Below, piece by piece: positions 26,543 through 34,641 of a stretch of DNA of 64,000 nt (positions are counted from its first letter, which is position 1; each line of letters begins with the position of its first letter). Below the pieces are notes generated by a model. It saw nothing but the letters and a program-made list of their open reading frames with translations, searched no databases and was not told the DNA's origin. The DNA is from Maricaulis virginensis. GTDB lineage: Bacteria; Pseudomonadota; Alphaproteobacteria; Caulobacterales; Maricaulaceae. The DNA lies in the NCBI RefSeq assembly GCF_027922185.1, contig NZ_BSFE01000008.1, forward strand, positions 79,242 to 143,241, in the 5' to 3' direction. The position numbers and the translations under genes were made by a program.

Positions 26543-27667
26543 ATGCACGCTGACACCGTCAAATCCCTCGCCACCGGACTCGGCTTCACCGACGTCCGCA
26601 TCTGCCGGGCCGATGAGGCCTGGGAGGCGGGGGAGCGGCTGGCGCAGTTTGTCGGTGAAGGGCTGCACGGCTCGATGGCGTGGATGGAAGACACGCTGGA
26701 GCGGCGCAAGCATCCCACCGCCATGTGGCCAGATGCGAAGTCGGCGGTCGTGGTGGCGATGAATTACGGGCCCGGTTTCGACCCGCTGCCGCTGCTGGAG
26801 CGGCGGTCCGAGGGCGTGATATCGGTCTATGCCCGCAACGCCGACTATCACGATGTGATGAAGAAGCGCCTGAAGCATCTGGCGCGGGCCTTTGCGCAGG
26901 ACACCGGCGAGGATGTGAAAGTCTTCGTCGACACCGCCCCGCTGATGGAAAAGCCGCTGGCCGGCAAGGCGGGCATGGGCTGGCAGGGCAAGCACACCAA
27001 TCTGGTCAGCCGCGAGCACGGCTCCTGGCTGTTTCTGGGCGTCATGCTGACCACGGCCGATCTGGAGCCCGATGCCGCCGAGACGGATCATTGCGGCTCG
27101 TGCCGGGCCTGTCTCGATATCTGCCCGACCAACGCCTTTCCGGTGCCCTACAGGCTCGATGCACGGCGCTGCATTTCCTATCTGACGATCGAGCACAAGG
27201 GGCCGATCCCGGAGGAGTTCCGGGAGCCGATGGGCAATCGCATCTATGGTTGCGACGACTGTCTGGCGGTCTGCCCGTGGAACAAGTTCGCGGCGGTCGC
27301 CGAGGAGACCGCCTTCCATCCGCGTCCCGAGTTGAAAGGGCCGCTGCTGGCCGAGCTGGCGGCGCTGGATGACGCAGAATTCCGGCAGGTCTTCACCGCC
27401 TCGCCGGTGAAACGGATCGGACGCAACCGGTTTTTGCGTAACGTGCTTATAGCGATTGGCAATTCCGGTGATGCGGTGCTCATTCCTGTCGTGCTGGACC
27501 GTCTTGAGGACGCCGCCCCAGAAGTGCGTGGCATGGCCGTCTGGGCGCTGGCCCGGCTCGATCCGGAAGGGGCCGTGCGGGAGGCCGAAGCCAGGGGACA
27601 CACGGAGACCGATCCCCATGTCCGTGAAGAATGGGCGCGCGTGAATAAGAAACTTACCTCGGGTTGA
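26543..27667 (+). CDS. queG: Epoxyqueuosine reductase
   Basis: A 374-residue cobalamin-dependent iron-sulfur enzyme that reduces epoxyqueuosine to queuosine in tRNA. Two 4Fe-4S motifs are present: CGSCRACLDICPTNAF and CDDCLAVCPWNKF. Conserved KPLAGKAGMGWQGKHTN and the C-terminal HEAT-like helices (~300-374) that bind tRNA are seen. MHADTVKSLATGLGF at 26543 is the canonical start; the longer open frame overlaps fzlA. Confidence 0.96.
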   Translation: MHADTVKSLATGLGFTDVRICRADEAWEAGERLAQFVGEGLHGSMAWMEDTLERRKHPTAMWPDAKSAVVVAMNYGPGFDPLPLLERRSEGVISVYARNADYHDVMKKRLKHLARAFAQDTGEDVKVFVDTAPLMEKPLAGKAGMGWQGKHTNLVSREHGSWLFLGVMLTTADLEPDAAETDHCGSCRACLDICPTNAFPVPYRLDARRCISYLTIEHKGPIPEEFREPMGNRIYGCDDCLAVCPWNKFAAVAEETAFHPRPELKGPLLAELAALDDAEFRQVFTASPVKRIGRNRFLRNVLIAIGNSGDAVLIPVVLDRLEDAAPEVRGMAVWALARLDPEGAVREAEARGHTETDPHVREEWARVNKKLTSG

Positions 27668-27738
27668 GGGCTTGTTAGTTTTTTGGGGCTAAGGCTCCGC
27701 CCCTTGGAGGGGCTGACGCACGGGGAGCGTCTGACACA

Positions 27739-28725
27739 ATGCAGGTCGACAGGCCAAGTGGGGTCTCGCATCTGGCAGGACAGGTTTTCTCGGACCGGAC
27801 ATCCGTTCTGGTGTGCGAGAACAGCCAGGTGCAATTGCGCATACTGAGCGAAGCCGTGCGGGATGCCGGCTATGAAGTGCATACGGCGAGCAATGCCGAG
27901 GATGCACTGACGCTGCTGAACCTGATGCCGATCGATATCTTCCTGACGGGGATCGAGGTCGGCACGACCAGCGGGCTGGAAGCCTGCTGGCTGCTCAAGT
28001 CCAATCCGGAAACCGAGACGGTCTATACCATCGTCGTAACGGCATCCGGTCAGGAAAAGCGGCTCGAGGAATCGCTGGATGCCGGCGCGGACGACTTTAT
28101 CCGCAAACCCGTCAACATGACCGAGCTGCGCGCCCGCCTGCGGGCGGCGACGCGCCTGGTGCGGATGCAGAAGCAGTTCCGCCACATGGCCGAGACCGAT
28201 GCGCTGACCGGCGCCGCCAATCGCCGCGCCTTCATGCAATATCTGGACACGCTGGTGGATCGCGCCCGGCGCCAGGATGCGCCGCTGGCCGCCGTCATGG
28301 TCGATCTCGATCATTTCAAGCGCACAAACGACACTTACGGACACGCCGTCGGCGACAAGGTGCTGGTCCAGACCGTGCGTCAGGTACAAGCCTGCCTGCG
28401 CGATTGCGACATGCTGGGCCGGCTGGGCGGCGAGGAGTTTGCTGTCGTCCTGCCCGGCGCTACGGCGGCGTCTGCCGTGGCCGCGGCGGAACGTATCCGC
28501 GAAGCGATAGCCGCTGTGGATGTGCGTGTGGACAATGGCGACCGGATTCCGGTCACGGCCAGTCTCGGTGTCGCGGTGCTGGAAGGCGACAAGATGATGG
28601 AGACGGCCGAAGGCCTGCTGCATGCAGCAGACGAGGCGCTCTATGCCGCCAAGGCCGGCGGCCGCAATCGCGTGGTCGAGGCCGCCTCCTGCCGCGAGGA
28701 CGCGCCGGTTCGTGCTGCCGGCTAG
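27739..28725 (+). CDS. Diguanylate cyclase with degenerate receiver domain
   Basis: A 328-residue REC-GGDEF protein. The receiver (~20-142) keeps the fold and Lys123 (IRKPVNMTELRARLR), but the acidic pair is Glu27-Asn28 (VLVCENSQ) and the phosphoacceptor position is Gly71 (DIFLTGIEVG), so ordinary phosphorylation looks impossible. The GGDEF domain has an intact active site GGEEF (230-234), DLDHFKRTNDTYGHAVGD, and an inhibitory RxxD site (Arg221-Asp224) five residues upstream. It should make cyclic di-GMP subject to product inhibition. It stands alone, 71 bp after queG. Confidence 0.92.
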   Translation: MQVDRPSGVSHLAGQVFSDRTSVLVCENSQVQLRILSEAVRDAGYEVHTASNAEDALTLLNLMPIDIFLTGIEVGTTSGLEACWLLKSNPETETVYTIVVTASGQEKRLEESLDAGADDFIRKPVNMTELRARLRAATRLVRMQKQFRHMAETDALTGAANRRAFMQYLDTLVDRARRQDAPLAAVMVDLDHFKRTNDTYGHAVGDKVLVQTVRQVQACLRDCDMLGRLGGEEFAVVLPGATAASAVAAAERIREAIAAVDVRVDNGDRIPVTASLGVAVLEGDKMMETAEGLLHAADEALYAAKAGGRNRVVEAASCREDAPVRAAG

Positions 28726-28728
28726 GAC

Positions 28729-29400
28729 CTAGCCGCCGCTCGCGGCGAGCCGGCGTGCCTCGTTGATCTGTCCGCGCAGAACCAGGATCTCGATACGTTC
28801 GGGCGCCCGTTCGCGGGCCGCCTCGATGTCCGACATGGCGGCATCCAGATTGCCGGTATTCAGATGGAAGGCGGCGCGCAGATACCAGCCCTCGGCGCTT
28901 TCCGGCACCAGATCGACCAGGCTCTGCGCGTCGCGCGCCAGACCGCCCCAGTTTTCCTCGGCCAGATACAGGCGTCCCCGGCCGGACAGGGTGAGGATGG
29001 AAAACGGGTCCAGGGCCAGGGCGGCCGCGTAATTGTCGAAGGCTGCGTCTGCATTGCCATTGCGTGCGCGGGTCTCGCCGGCCAGCGTCAGGAAGTCGAC
29101 CCGTTCGGCATCGACCATGCCGGCGCGCCGTTCCGATGCCAGCTCCTCGAGGATCCCGGCCGCCACGTCGAAATCGCCAAGCGCGATATAGGCGTGCGCC
29201 TCGCACACCTCGGCCGGCCAGCCGCCGCCCTCGATGCGCCAGATCTGGGCCTCCTCCAGCGCCTCGGCCGGATCGTCGCCGCTCATCGCGATACAGGACT
29301 GGTAGCGCATGCGTTCCGCGTGGCGCACATCGTTCTGGGCCGATGCCGGCATGGCACACAGGGCGAGAAGGACGGGGCTCAGGACCAGACGCGACAACAT
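28729..29400 (-). CDS. Secreted TPR-repeat protein
   Basis: A 223-residue exported protein with signal peptide (~1-22, LALCAMPASAQ). Three to four tetratricopeptide-like repeats can be read, e.g. AFDNYAAALALDPFSILTLSG and GWYLRAAFHLNTGNLDAAMSD, ending with ERIEILVLRGQINEARRLA. Two Cys residues (YQSCIAM, AEVCEAH) lie in the N-terminal part. TPR folds mediate protein contacts in the periplasm; partner unknown. It is convergent with the diguanylate cyclase (3 bp between stops). Confidence 0.85.
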   Translation of the reverse strand: MLSRLVLSPVLLALCAMPASAQNDVRHAERMRYQSCIAMSGDDPAEALEEAQIWRIEGGGWPAEVCEAHAYIALGDFDVAAGILEELASERRAGMVDAERVDFLTLAGETRARNGNADAAFDNYAAALALDPFSILTLSGRGRLYLAEENWGGLARDAQSLVDLVPESAEGWYLRAAFHLNTGNLDAAMSDIEAARERAPERIEILVLRGQINEARRLAASGG

Positions 29401-29481
29401 GGGAATATCCTGCGACGACAGACCCCGCCACGCTAGGGCGTGCGCGCGGCGGCGTCCATCGGCTTGCGCGTTACAAGGCTG

Positions 29482-30315
29482 TCAGGCCTTGGCGAAGTGC
29501 AGGATGCCCCAGTTGAGATAGCCCTTGTCGGCACCGTCGACCCAGTGTTTCAGCCCGTCGATCATGCCATCGACATAGTCCGCGCCGGACAGGCGCGTGA
29601 GCTCCTCGCGGCGATCCAGCAGAACCTCGCGCACCCGGTTGTAGTGCGTGCGCAGATTCATCGGCGTCTCGTCGAGATCGAGCGCCTTAAAACCGCGTTT
29701 TTCCAGCGCGTGCCGGTAGAAGGCGACCGAGCCGAAAGTCTGCAGGTGGATACGGCGCAGGATGTGGTCCAGCACACCGTCGGGACAATCGTCGGCCTGC
29801 ATCGGGTCGGTGAAGATCAGCTCGCCGCCCGGACGGATGATGCGGGCAATCTCGTCCATCACCTTCAGCCGCTCGCCCGAATGCAGGAAGGAGTCCTGCG
29901 ACCAGATGATGTCATAGCTGTCGTCCGGATCGTCGAGTTCCTCGAAGGAGCCGTAGACCACATCGATCTTGTCGTTCATGCCGGCCCTGGCCGTCAGCTC
30001 CCGGTTGAAGGCGTTCTGGGTCTCCGACAGGTTCAGGCAGGTGACGTGACAGCCGAAACGGTCGGCGAGATAGCGCGCCGAGCCGCCGAAACCGGCACCC
30101 AGATCGATCACCCTGCTGTCCGGCCCGATCGTTTTCAGACGGTCGGCCATGGTGGTCACGGTGCGGCGGCTGGCCCGGGCGATGTCCTCGTCCGGTGTCG
30201 CATACATGCCGACATGGATGTCCTCGCCGCCCCAGACAGCGCGGTAGAAGGCATCGGCCGGCGCACTGTCGTAATAGGTCTCCGCCTCGAGGACGGCCTG
30301 TGACTTACTGCTCAT
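29482..30315 (-). CDS. Sarcosine/dimethylglycine N-methyltransferase (SDMT)
   Basis: A 277-residue SAM-dependent methyltransferase. SAM motif I is VIDLGAGFGGSARYLADRFG. Other SDMT hallmarks are FYRAVWGGEDIHVGMYATP near the N-terminus, DIIWSQDSFLHSGERLKV, IFTDPMQADDCPDGVL and the C-terminal LKHWVDGADKGYLNWGILHF. It methylates sarcosine to dimethylglycine and then glycine betaine (EC 2.1.1.157 type), the last two steps of betaine synthesis from glycine. It overlaps the GSMT gene by 11 bp and is downstream of it, so both are made together. Confidence 0.92.
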   Translation of the reverse strand: MSSKSQAVLEAETYYDSAPADAFYRAVWGGEDIHVGMYATPDEDIARASRRTVTTMADRLKTIGPDSRVIDLGAGFGGSARYLADRFGCHVTCLNLSETQNAFNRELTARAGMNDKIDVVYGSFEELDDPDDSYDIIWSQDSFLHSGERLKVMDEIARIIRPGGELIFTDPMQADDCPDGVLDHILRRIHLQTFGSVAFYRHALEKRGFKALDLDETPMNLRTHYNRVREVLLDRREELTRLSGADYVDGMIDGLKHWVDGADKGYLNWGILHFAKA

Positions 30316-31111
30316 CTGCCAGTTTCTCCGCAACATGGACGAAAAAGTCCGGATCGTTTTCCTGATAGGTCTCCTGGAAATCGCCGTAGGTCTTCACCTT
30401 CTTGAACCCGACATCGGTCAGCAGCTTGCGCGTATAGGCCTTGCGCAGCGGGAACATGTTGAGGTGGTAGACCGCCCCGTCCGGGAAGGCGTAGCGGAAG
30501 CGCGCCAGCCCGTCATCGACATGCTCGGGCTCGGCCACGACCTGGTCGCCGCAATAATAGTATTTGTGCTTGGTCGAGAAATCGCCGTCCAGGATCGAGT
30601 CGTAATTGCGCTGGTCGATGATCAGGATGCCGTCCCATTTCAGGGCCGCATAGAACTCCGCGAGGGCGCGGCGGCGATCGTGCTCGTCGAACAGGTGGGT
30701 AAAGGAATTGCCCAGGCAGATGATGGCGTCGAACTTGCCGTGGACATCCTTGTTCAGCCAGCGCCAGTCGGCGTGGACGGTGTTGAGAACGAGATTGCGC
30801 CGGCGGCCGTTTTCAAACGCCTTGCCCAGCATTTCCGCGCTGCCATCGACGGTCGTCACATCGAAACCGGCCTTGAGCAGCTGGATCGAGTGGAAGCCCG
30901 TACCGGCTGCGGCATCGAGAACCTTCTTCTTGTCGCGGGCCTTCAGGATGTCGATGAAGAAGCGCCCTTCGCTTTCCGCGCGGGCTTCCCAGTCGATCAA
31001 CTCGTCCCACTTGTCGACAAAGCCCTCGATATATTCCTTCTGGTAGTGGTCGGTTTCGCGGGTGGCGATGGGATCCGCCCCGAAATCCTGAACCAGCGTG
31101 CCGTCGGTCAT
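30305..31111 (-). CDS. Glycine/sarcosine N-methyltransferase (GSMT)
   Basis: A 268-residue SAM-dependent methyltransferase. It has the GSMT block YIEGFVDKWDELIDWEARAE, SAM motif I VLDAAAGTGFHSIQLLKAGF, then ADWRWLNKDVHGKFDAIICL, LGNSFTHLFDEHDRRRAL and IIDQRNYDSILDGDF. This set is specific to bacterial GSMTs that methylate glycine to sarcosine and dimethylglycine (EC 2.1.1.156 type), not the mammalian tetrameric GNMT in its usual role. It is the first gene of a two-gene operon with SDMT. Together they make the osmolyte glycine betaine from glycine without choline. Confidence 0.93.
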   Translation of the reverse strand: MTDGTLVQDFGADPIATRETDHYQKEYIEGFVDKWDELIDWEARAESEGRFFIDILKARDKKKVLDAAAGTGFHSIQLLKAGFDVTTVDGSAEMLGKAFENGRRRNLVLNTVHADWRWLNKDVHGKFDAIICLGNSFTHLFDEHDRRRALAEFYAALKWDGILIIDQRNYDSILDGDFSTKHKYYYCGDQVVAEPEHVDDGLARFRYAFPDGAVYHLNMFPLRKAYTRKLLTDVGFKKVKTYGDFQETYQENDPDFFVHVAEKLADEQ

Positions 31112-31554
31112 TCACATCTGCGCCGGACCGCAGGCACAGCTCGCCCGCAGCTTTCCAGCGTCCCTGTTTGAGCGTTTTCGCCCGCACGCATACCGGCCGC
31201 GTGCAGATACACGGCGGGCGAATTATCGTCTTGATCGGTTTCGGCGGTTACGGGGGCTGGGGAAGGCGATCACCCGGCCGCACCCGCAGGCGCGTTTGTC
31301 ATTCTTGTGTGCGTGGCTCCCGGTCACAGACCGGACCGGAAAGGTCACGCTGCACCCACCGCTCAGGCTAGCCACACCGCAGCCGTTGGCCGTCGGAAGC
31401 CTGCCTTGCCCGAATGGCCTAACAAACTTCCGGTAGAGCTGCAACAGCTGCCGGGGCGTCACAATCTTCCCCGGCCGGGCCCCCGGCGTTTGTTTTCGGT
31501 GCCAAGGTGTGAAAGAAGAGGGGGAATTCAGGTCCGGCCCGGTTTCCCGCTCCC
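31112..31554. other. 443-bp divergent intergenic region, no gene seen
   Basis: Lies between the GSMT start (minus) and the glycosyltransferase start (plus). Frames across it do not look coding. It must contain the promoter that controls betaine synthesis, possibly osmotically regulated, but I cannot identify a clear promoter or operator by eye. Confidence 0.6.
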
Positions 31555-32703
31555 ATGATCGTTCTCCAGGTTATTCCCGAACTCGATGCCGGCGGCGCCG
31601 AGCGGACGACGCTCGAGATCGCCGAAGCGGTGATCGCCGAGGGCGGCCGCGCGCTGGTCGCGTCGGCCGGCGGGCGGCTGGAAGACGAACTGGCCGCGCT
31701 GGGGGGTGAGCTCATCCGCATGCCCGCGGCCTCGAAGAACCCGCTCGACCTGTGGCGCAACATGCTCAGGCTCGTCGCGACGGTCCGCAGCGAAGCCGTC
31801 GATATCGTTCATGCCCGCTCGCGTGCACCGGCCTGGAGCGCGAAATGGGCCTGCGACCGGACCGATGCTCATTTCGTCACCACCTATCACGGCACCTACA
31901 ACGCCCGCTCGTCGCTGAAGCGGCGGTACAATTCCGTGATGGCGCGGGGTGAGCGCGTGATCGCCAATTCGGAATTCATCCGCGATCATATCGCGACCGA
32001 ACACCCGTTCGCGACGTCACGTGTCCGTGTGATCCCGCGCGGCGTCGACCTGGTGCGCTTCGATCCGGAAGCGGTCGGGGAAGACCGGCTCGCCGCCCTG
32101 CGGCAGGCCTGGGCGCTGGATCCGCAGGATCAAAGCCCGCTCCTTCTCCTGCCGGCGCGTCTGACAGGCTGGAAGGGCCAGCGCGAGGCAATCCGGGCGC
32201 TGGGGCGCCTGCAGGACGATCCGGACGTGGAAACGCCGCGCCTGGTGCTGGCCGGCGACGCTCAGGGGCGCCAGACCTATGTCGAGGAATTGCAGGCGCT
32301 GGCGGCATCCGAGAATGTCGCCGGGCGGGTTTTCATCGTCGGGCACTGCAGCGACATGCCGGCCGCGATGATGCTGTGCGATCTGGTGCTGACCCCGTCC
32401 AATGAACCCGAGGCGTTCGGCCGGACCGCGGCCGAGGCCGGGGCGATGCTGAAACCGGTGATCGCGGCCGATCATGGCGGCGCCCGCGAAGTGGTGCTGC
32501 ACGGTGAAACCGGCTGGCGTGTTCCGCCGGGAGACCCCGGGGCGCTTGCGGCGGCGATCGCCGGCGCGCTTGCGCTGGCGCCGGAAGACCGCGATGCCGT
32601 GGGACAACGGGCCCGCGCGCACGTGATTGCGGAATTTTCTACCGTCAGCCTGCAAGCTTCGACTTTGCGCGTCTATCACGAGGTCCTAAACTCACAGCCA
32701 TGA
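31555..32703 (+). CDS. Glycosyltransferase family 4 protein
   Basis: A 382-residue GT-B glycosyltransferase. The N-domain starts MIVLQVIPELDAGGAERTTL, with the GGAE loop typical of GT4. The middle has HFVTTYHGTYNAR and VIANSEFIRDHI followed by VRVIPRGVDLVRFDPE. The C-domain shows LLLPARLTGWKGQREAI and the nucleotide-sugar EAFGRTAAEAGAMLKPVIA (E-x7-E). It probably transfers a sugar in LPS or capsule assembly at the cytoplasmic membrane. It overlaps the GT9 gene by four bases. Sugar and acceptor are unknown. Confidence 0.92.
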   Translation: MIVLQVIPELDAGGAERTTLEIAEAVIAEGGRALVASAGGRLEDELAALGGELIRMPAASKNPLDLWRNMLRLVATVRSEAVDIVHARSRAPAWSAKWACDRTDAHFVTTYHGTYNARSSLKRRYNSVMARGERVIANSEFIRDHIATEHPFATSRVRVIPRGVDLVRFDPEAVGEDRLAALRQAWALDPQDQSPLLLLPARLTGWKGQREAIRALGRLQDDPDVETPRLVLAGDAQGRQTYVEELQALAASENVAGRVFIVGHCSDMPAAMMLCDLVLTPSNEPEAFGRTAAEAGAMLKPVIAADHGGAREVVLHGETGWRVPPGDPGALAAAIAGALALAPEDRDAVGQRARAHVIAEFSTVSLQASTLRVYHEVLNSQP

Positions 32704-33683
32704 GCGAACCGCAGCGCGACATCACCTATATCCTGCACTGGGGCGATCTGGCCTCGACCGTCCGGATGCTGGCCGCGGCCCGGCTGCTGCGCGACGTGCA
32801 CAAGCGCGACCGCATCATCCTGCTGACGAAGCCGGACTTCGAGAGCTTTCTCAAGCACTGCCCCTATTTCAACCTGATCGAGACGGACGCGCTGCCGGAT
32901 GCGCGGCCGATGGCCGGCCTGCGCGACAAGCGGATCAAGCTGAACAAGCCGGTCCGCGTCTACGATCTTGTGGGCGATGCCGACAGCCGCAAGCTGAAGC
33001 GCCTGTTCCGTTTCTCCAAATGCCGCTGGACCGAGATCGCGGCAGACCCGCGCACGGGCGAGCATCCGGTGGATGCGGTTGCCGGCCGTCTCAATGCGGC
33101 GCTGGGGCTGGCACCGGAGCACTTCCCGCTTGGCGCCGCGCCGCCGCCGGATACCAGCTGGGTCGATTATCTCGCCAAGCAGTCCCGCATGCTCGACCCG
33201 GAATATTTCGGCCTGAATGGCCGTTTCGCGCTGTTGGCGCCGTCGGGCGACGGTGTGAAACCGGCGCTTCGCTGGCCGCAGGAACGCTGGGCAGCCCTGG
33301 CGCACGAACTGCTGCAGTCGGGGGTGACGCCGGCCCTGATCGGCGGACCGGATACCCGCGAAGTGGGACGGTATGTGGCTCACGTCACGCCGGGCGCGCG
33401 CGATCTGACCGGCAAGGCCAAGCTGGCCCAGCTGGCGGGCCTCGCCCGTCATGCGCGCTTCGTGTTCAGCGAGGACACGCCCCTCATACATCTGCTGGTG
33501 GCTTCAGGGCCTCCGGCGCTGGCGCTTTACGGCGATGTGGGCGATCCGGCCCTGATCGCGCCGCGCGGTCCGAGTCCCGTCATCCTGATGCACGCGCCGA
33601 CGCTGGCCCAGGTGACGCCGGAGGAGGCGGTTGCCGCGATGCGCTTTGCCGGCGGGTTCGATCGCGAGCCGGAAGCCGCCTGA
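32700..33683 (+). CDS. Glycosyltransferase family 9 (heptosyltransferase-like) protein
   Basis: A 327-residue GT9-type enzyme. The N-domain ILHWGDLASTVRMLAAARLL aligns with the G-D-x2 phosphate-binding start of WaaC/WaaF. The C-domain has FALLAPSGDGVKPALRWPQE, PALIGGPDTREVGRYV and FSEDTPLIHLLVASGPPALAL, the last corresponding to the heptosyltransferase ADP-heptose site (S-x-D-x-x-x-x-H). It is coupled to the GT4 gene by an ATGA overlap. A role in LPS core or glycan synthesis is likely. Confidence 0.9.
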   Translation: MSEPQRDITYILHWGDLASTVRMLAAARLLRDVHKRDRIILLTKPDFESFLKHCPYFNLIETDALPDARPMAGLRDKRIKLNKPVRVYDLVGDADSRKLKRLFRFSKCRWTEIAADPRTGEHPVDAVAGRLNAALGLAPEHFPLGAAPPPDTSWVDYLAKQSRMLDPEYFGLNGRFALLAPSGDGVKPALRWPQERWAALAHELLQSGVTPALIGGPDTREVGRYVAHVTPGARDLTGKAKLAQLAGLARHARFVFSEDTPLIHLLVASGPPALALYGDVGDPALIAPRGPSPVILMHAPTLAQVTPEEAVAAMRFAGGFDREPEAA

Positions 33684-33922
33684 CCGGTTGAATCCGGGGC
33701 GGCGCGCCCCATATGCGCGTCTTGCGTTGCGCCGTTCCGGGGAAGTTTTCCGGCCAGCCGGGGTTCCCGACAGTGCGCCGTGCTTGCCAAATGTGATCAT
33801 TTGACCATAGTGCGCCGCTCCCGTCCGGACAGGCGCCTGTTATGCCCACTTTGGGCTTGATCCGGTCCTGCCGCCGGGAGATTACTAAGTTTCAGTACGT
33901 GGGCCACAAGGGAGAAGAGGCC

Positions 33923-34462
33923 ATAGCCCGTAGACCGCACGCCGCGCAACCGCCCAAAAAGGAAGGGCCGCGCACCAACAGGGATATCCGCGTTCCGCGG
34001 GTTCTCTTGATCGACGAACACGGCGAAAAACAGGGTATCATGCCTGTTGAAGCTGCTCTGGAAGCCGCCGAAGAAGCGGGACTCGACCTTGTCGAGGTGT
34101 CTCCCAATGCCGATCCGCCCGTGTGCAAGATCGTCGACTACGGCAAGCTGAAATACCAGGAACAGAAAAAGAAGGCCGAGGCGAAGAAGAAGCAGAAGAT
34201 CGTCGAGATCAAAGAGATCAAGATGCGTCCGAACATCGATGTGCACGACTACCAGGTGAAAACCAAGGCGATGCACCGCTTCTTCGAGGCTGGCGACAAG
34301 GTGAAGGTCACGCTGCGCTTCCGCGGCCGCGAGATGGCCCACCAGGATCGCGGCATGGATATCATGAACCGCGTGAAGCAGGACTTCGCCGAAGTGGCCA
34401 AGGTCGAGTTCGAGCCGAAGCTCGAAGGCCGCCTGATGGTCATGGTGATGGCGCCGCGCTGA
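33923..34462 (+). CDS. infC: Translation initiation factor IF-3
   Basis: IF3 N-domain (RVPRVLLIDEHGEKQGIMPV), linker helix (KLKYQEQKKKAEAKKKQK) and C-domain (GDKVKVTLRFRGREMAHQ) are complete. IF3 keeps the 30S subunit free and proofreads the start codon. The probable start is ATA at 33923: GGGAGAAGAGG (33910-33920) is a good ribosome site just before it, and the resulting ARRPHAAQPPKKEGPR begins like other alphaproteobacterial IF3 proteins (179 aa). An in-frame ATG at 33842 would give 206 aa with a non-conserved extension; GTG at 33899 lacks a ribosome site. A terminator follows, so rpmI-rplT are not co-transcribed. Confidence 0.9.
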   Translation: MARRPHAAQPPKKEGPRTNRDIRVPRVLLIDEHGEKQGIMPVEAALEAAEEAGLDLVEVSPNADPPVCKIVDYGKLKYQEQKKKAEAKKKQKIVEIKEIKMRPNIDVHDYQVKTKAMHRFFEAGDKVKVTLRFRGREMAHQDRGMDIMNRVKQDFAEVAKVEFEPKLEGRLMVMVMAPR

Positions 34463-34494
34463 TCGCGTCGCCTGTCATCTGACGGCTTTGCAAG

Positions 34495-34520
34495 ACGGCG
34501 CCTCTCGGGGCGCCGTTTTT
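34495..34520 (+). terminator. Rho-independent terminator of infC
   Basis: ACGGCGCC (34495-34502), a 6-base loop, GGCGCCGT (34509-34516), then a run of five T residues (34516-34520). Confidence 0.85.
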
Positions 34521-34550
34521 CGTGGCCGGATGGCCGCGAAATGCTGCCAC

Positions 34551-34640
34551 AAGATCGAAAGCCAAGATCGACAATTTTTCCTGCACGACTCGTCTTTCTC
34601 ATTGTGTTACAAGGCTGTTTCAATATCGAAAGATCGACAA
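34551..34640. promoter_or_regulatory. Three AAGATCGA-type repeats upstream of the Fic gene (candidate operator)
   Basis: AAGATCGAAA (34551-34560), AAGATCGACAA (34564-34574) and AAGATCGACAA (34630-34640), in the same orientation within an AT-rich leader. The first two are spaced 13 bp apart; the third abuts the proposed Fic start codon. Binding by the Fic protein's own winged-helix domain is a guess. Confidence 0.4.
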
Positions 34641-34641
34641 A

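Noticed and set aside
33842..33922. ATG-started N-terminal extension of IF3
   Set aside because: The 27 residues are not IF3-like, there is no ribosome site before the ATG, and a strong site lies just before the ATA codon.
34522..34641. ATG-started extension of the Fic protein
   Set aside because: It starts two bases after the infC terminator, covers the AT-rich leader with repeats, and reads as non-conserved sequence; TTG at 34642 is preferred but not proven.
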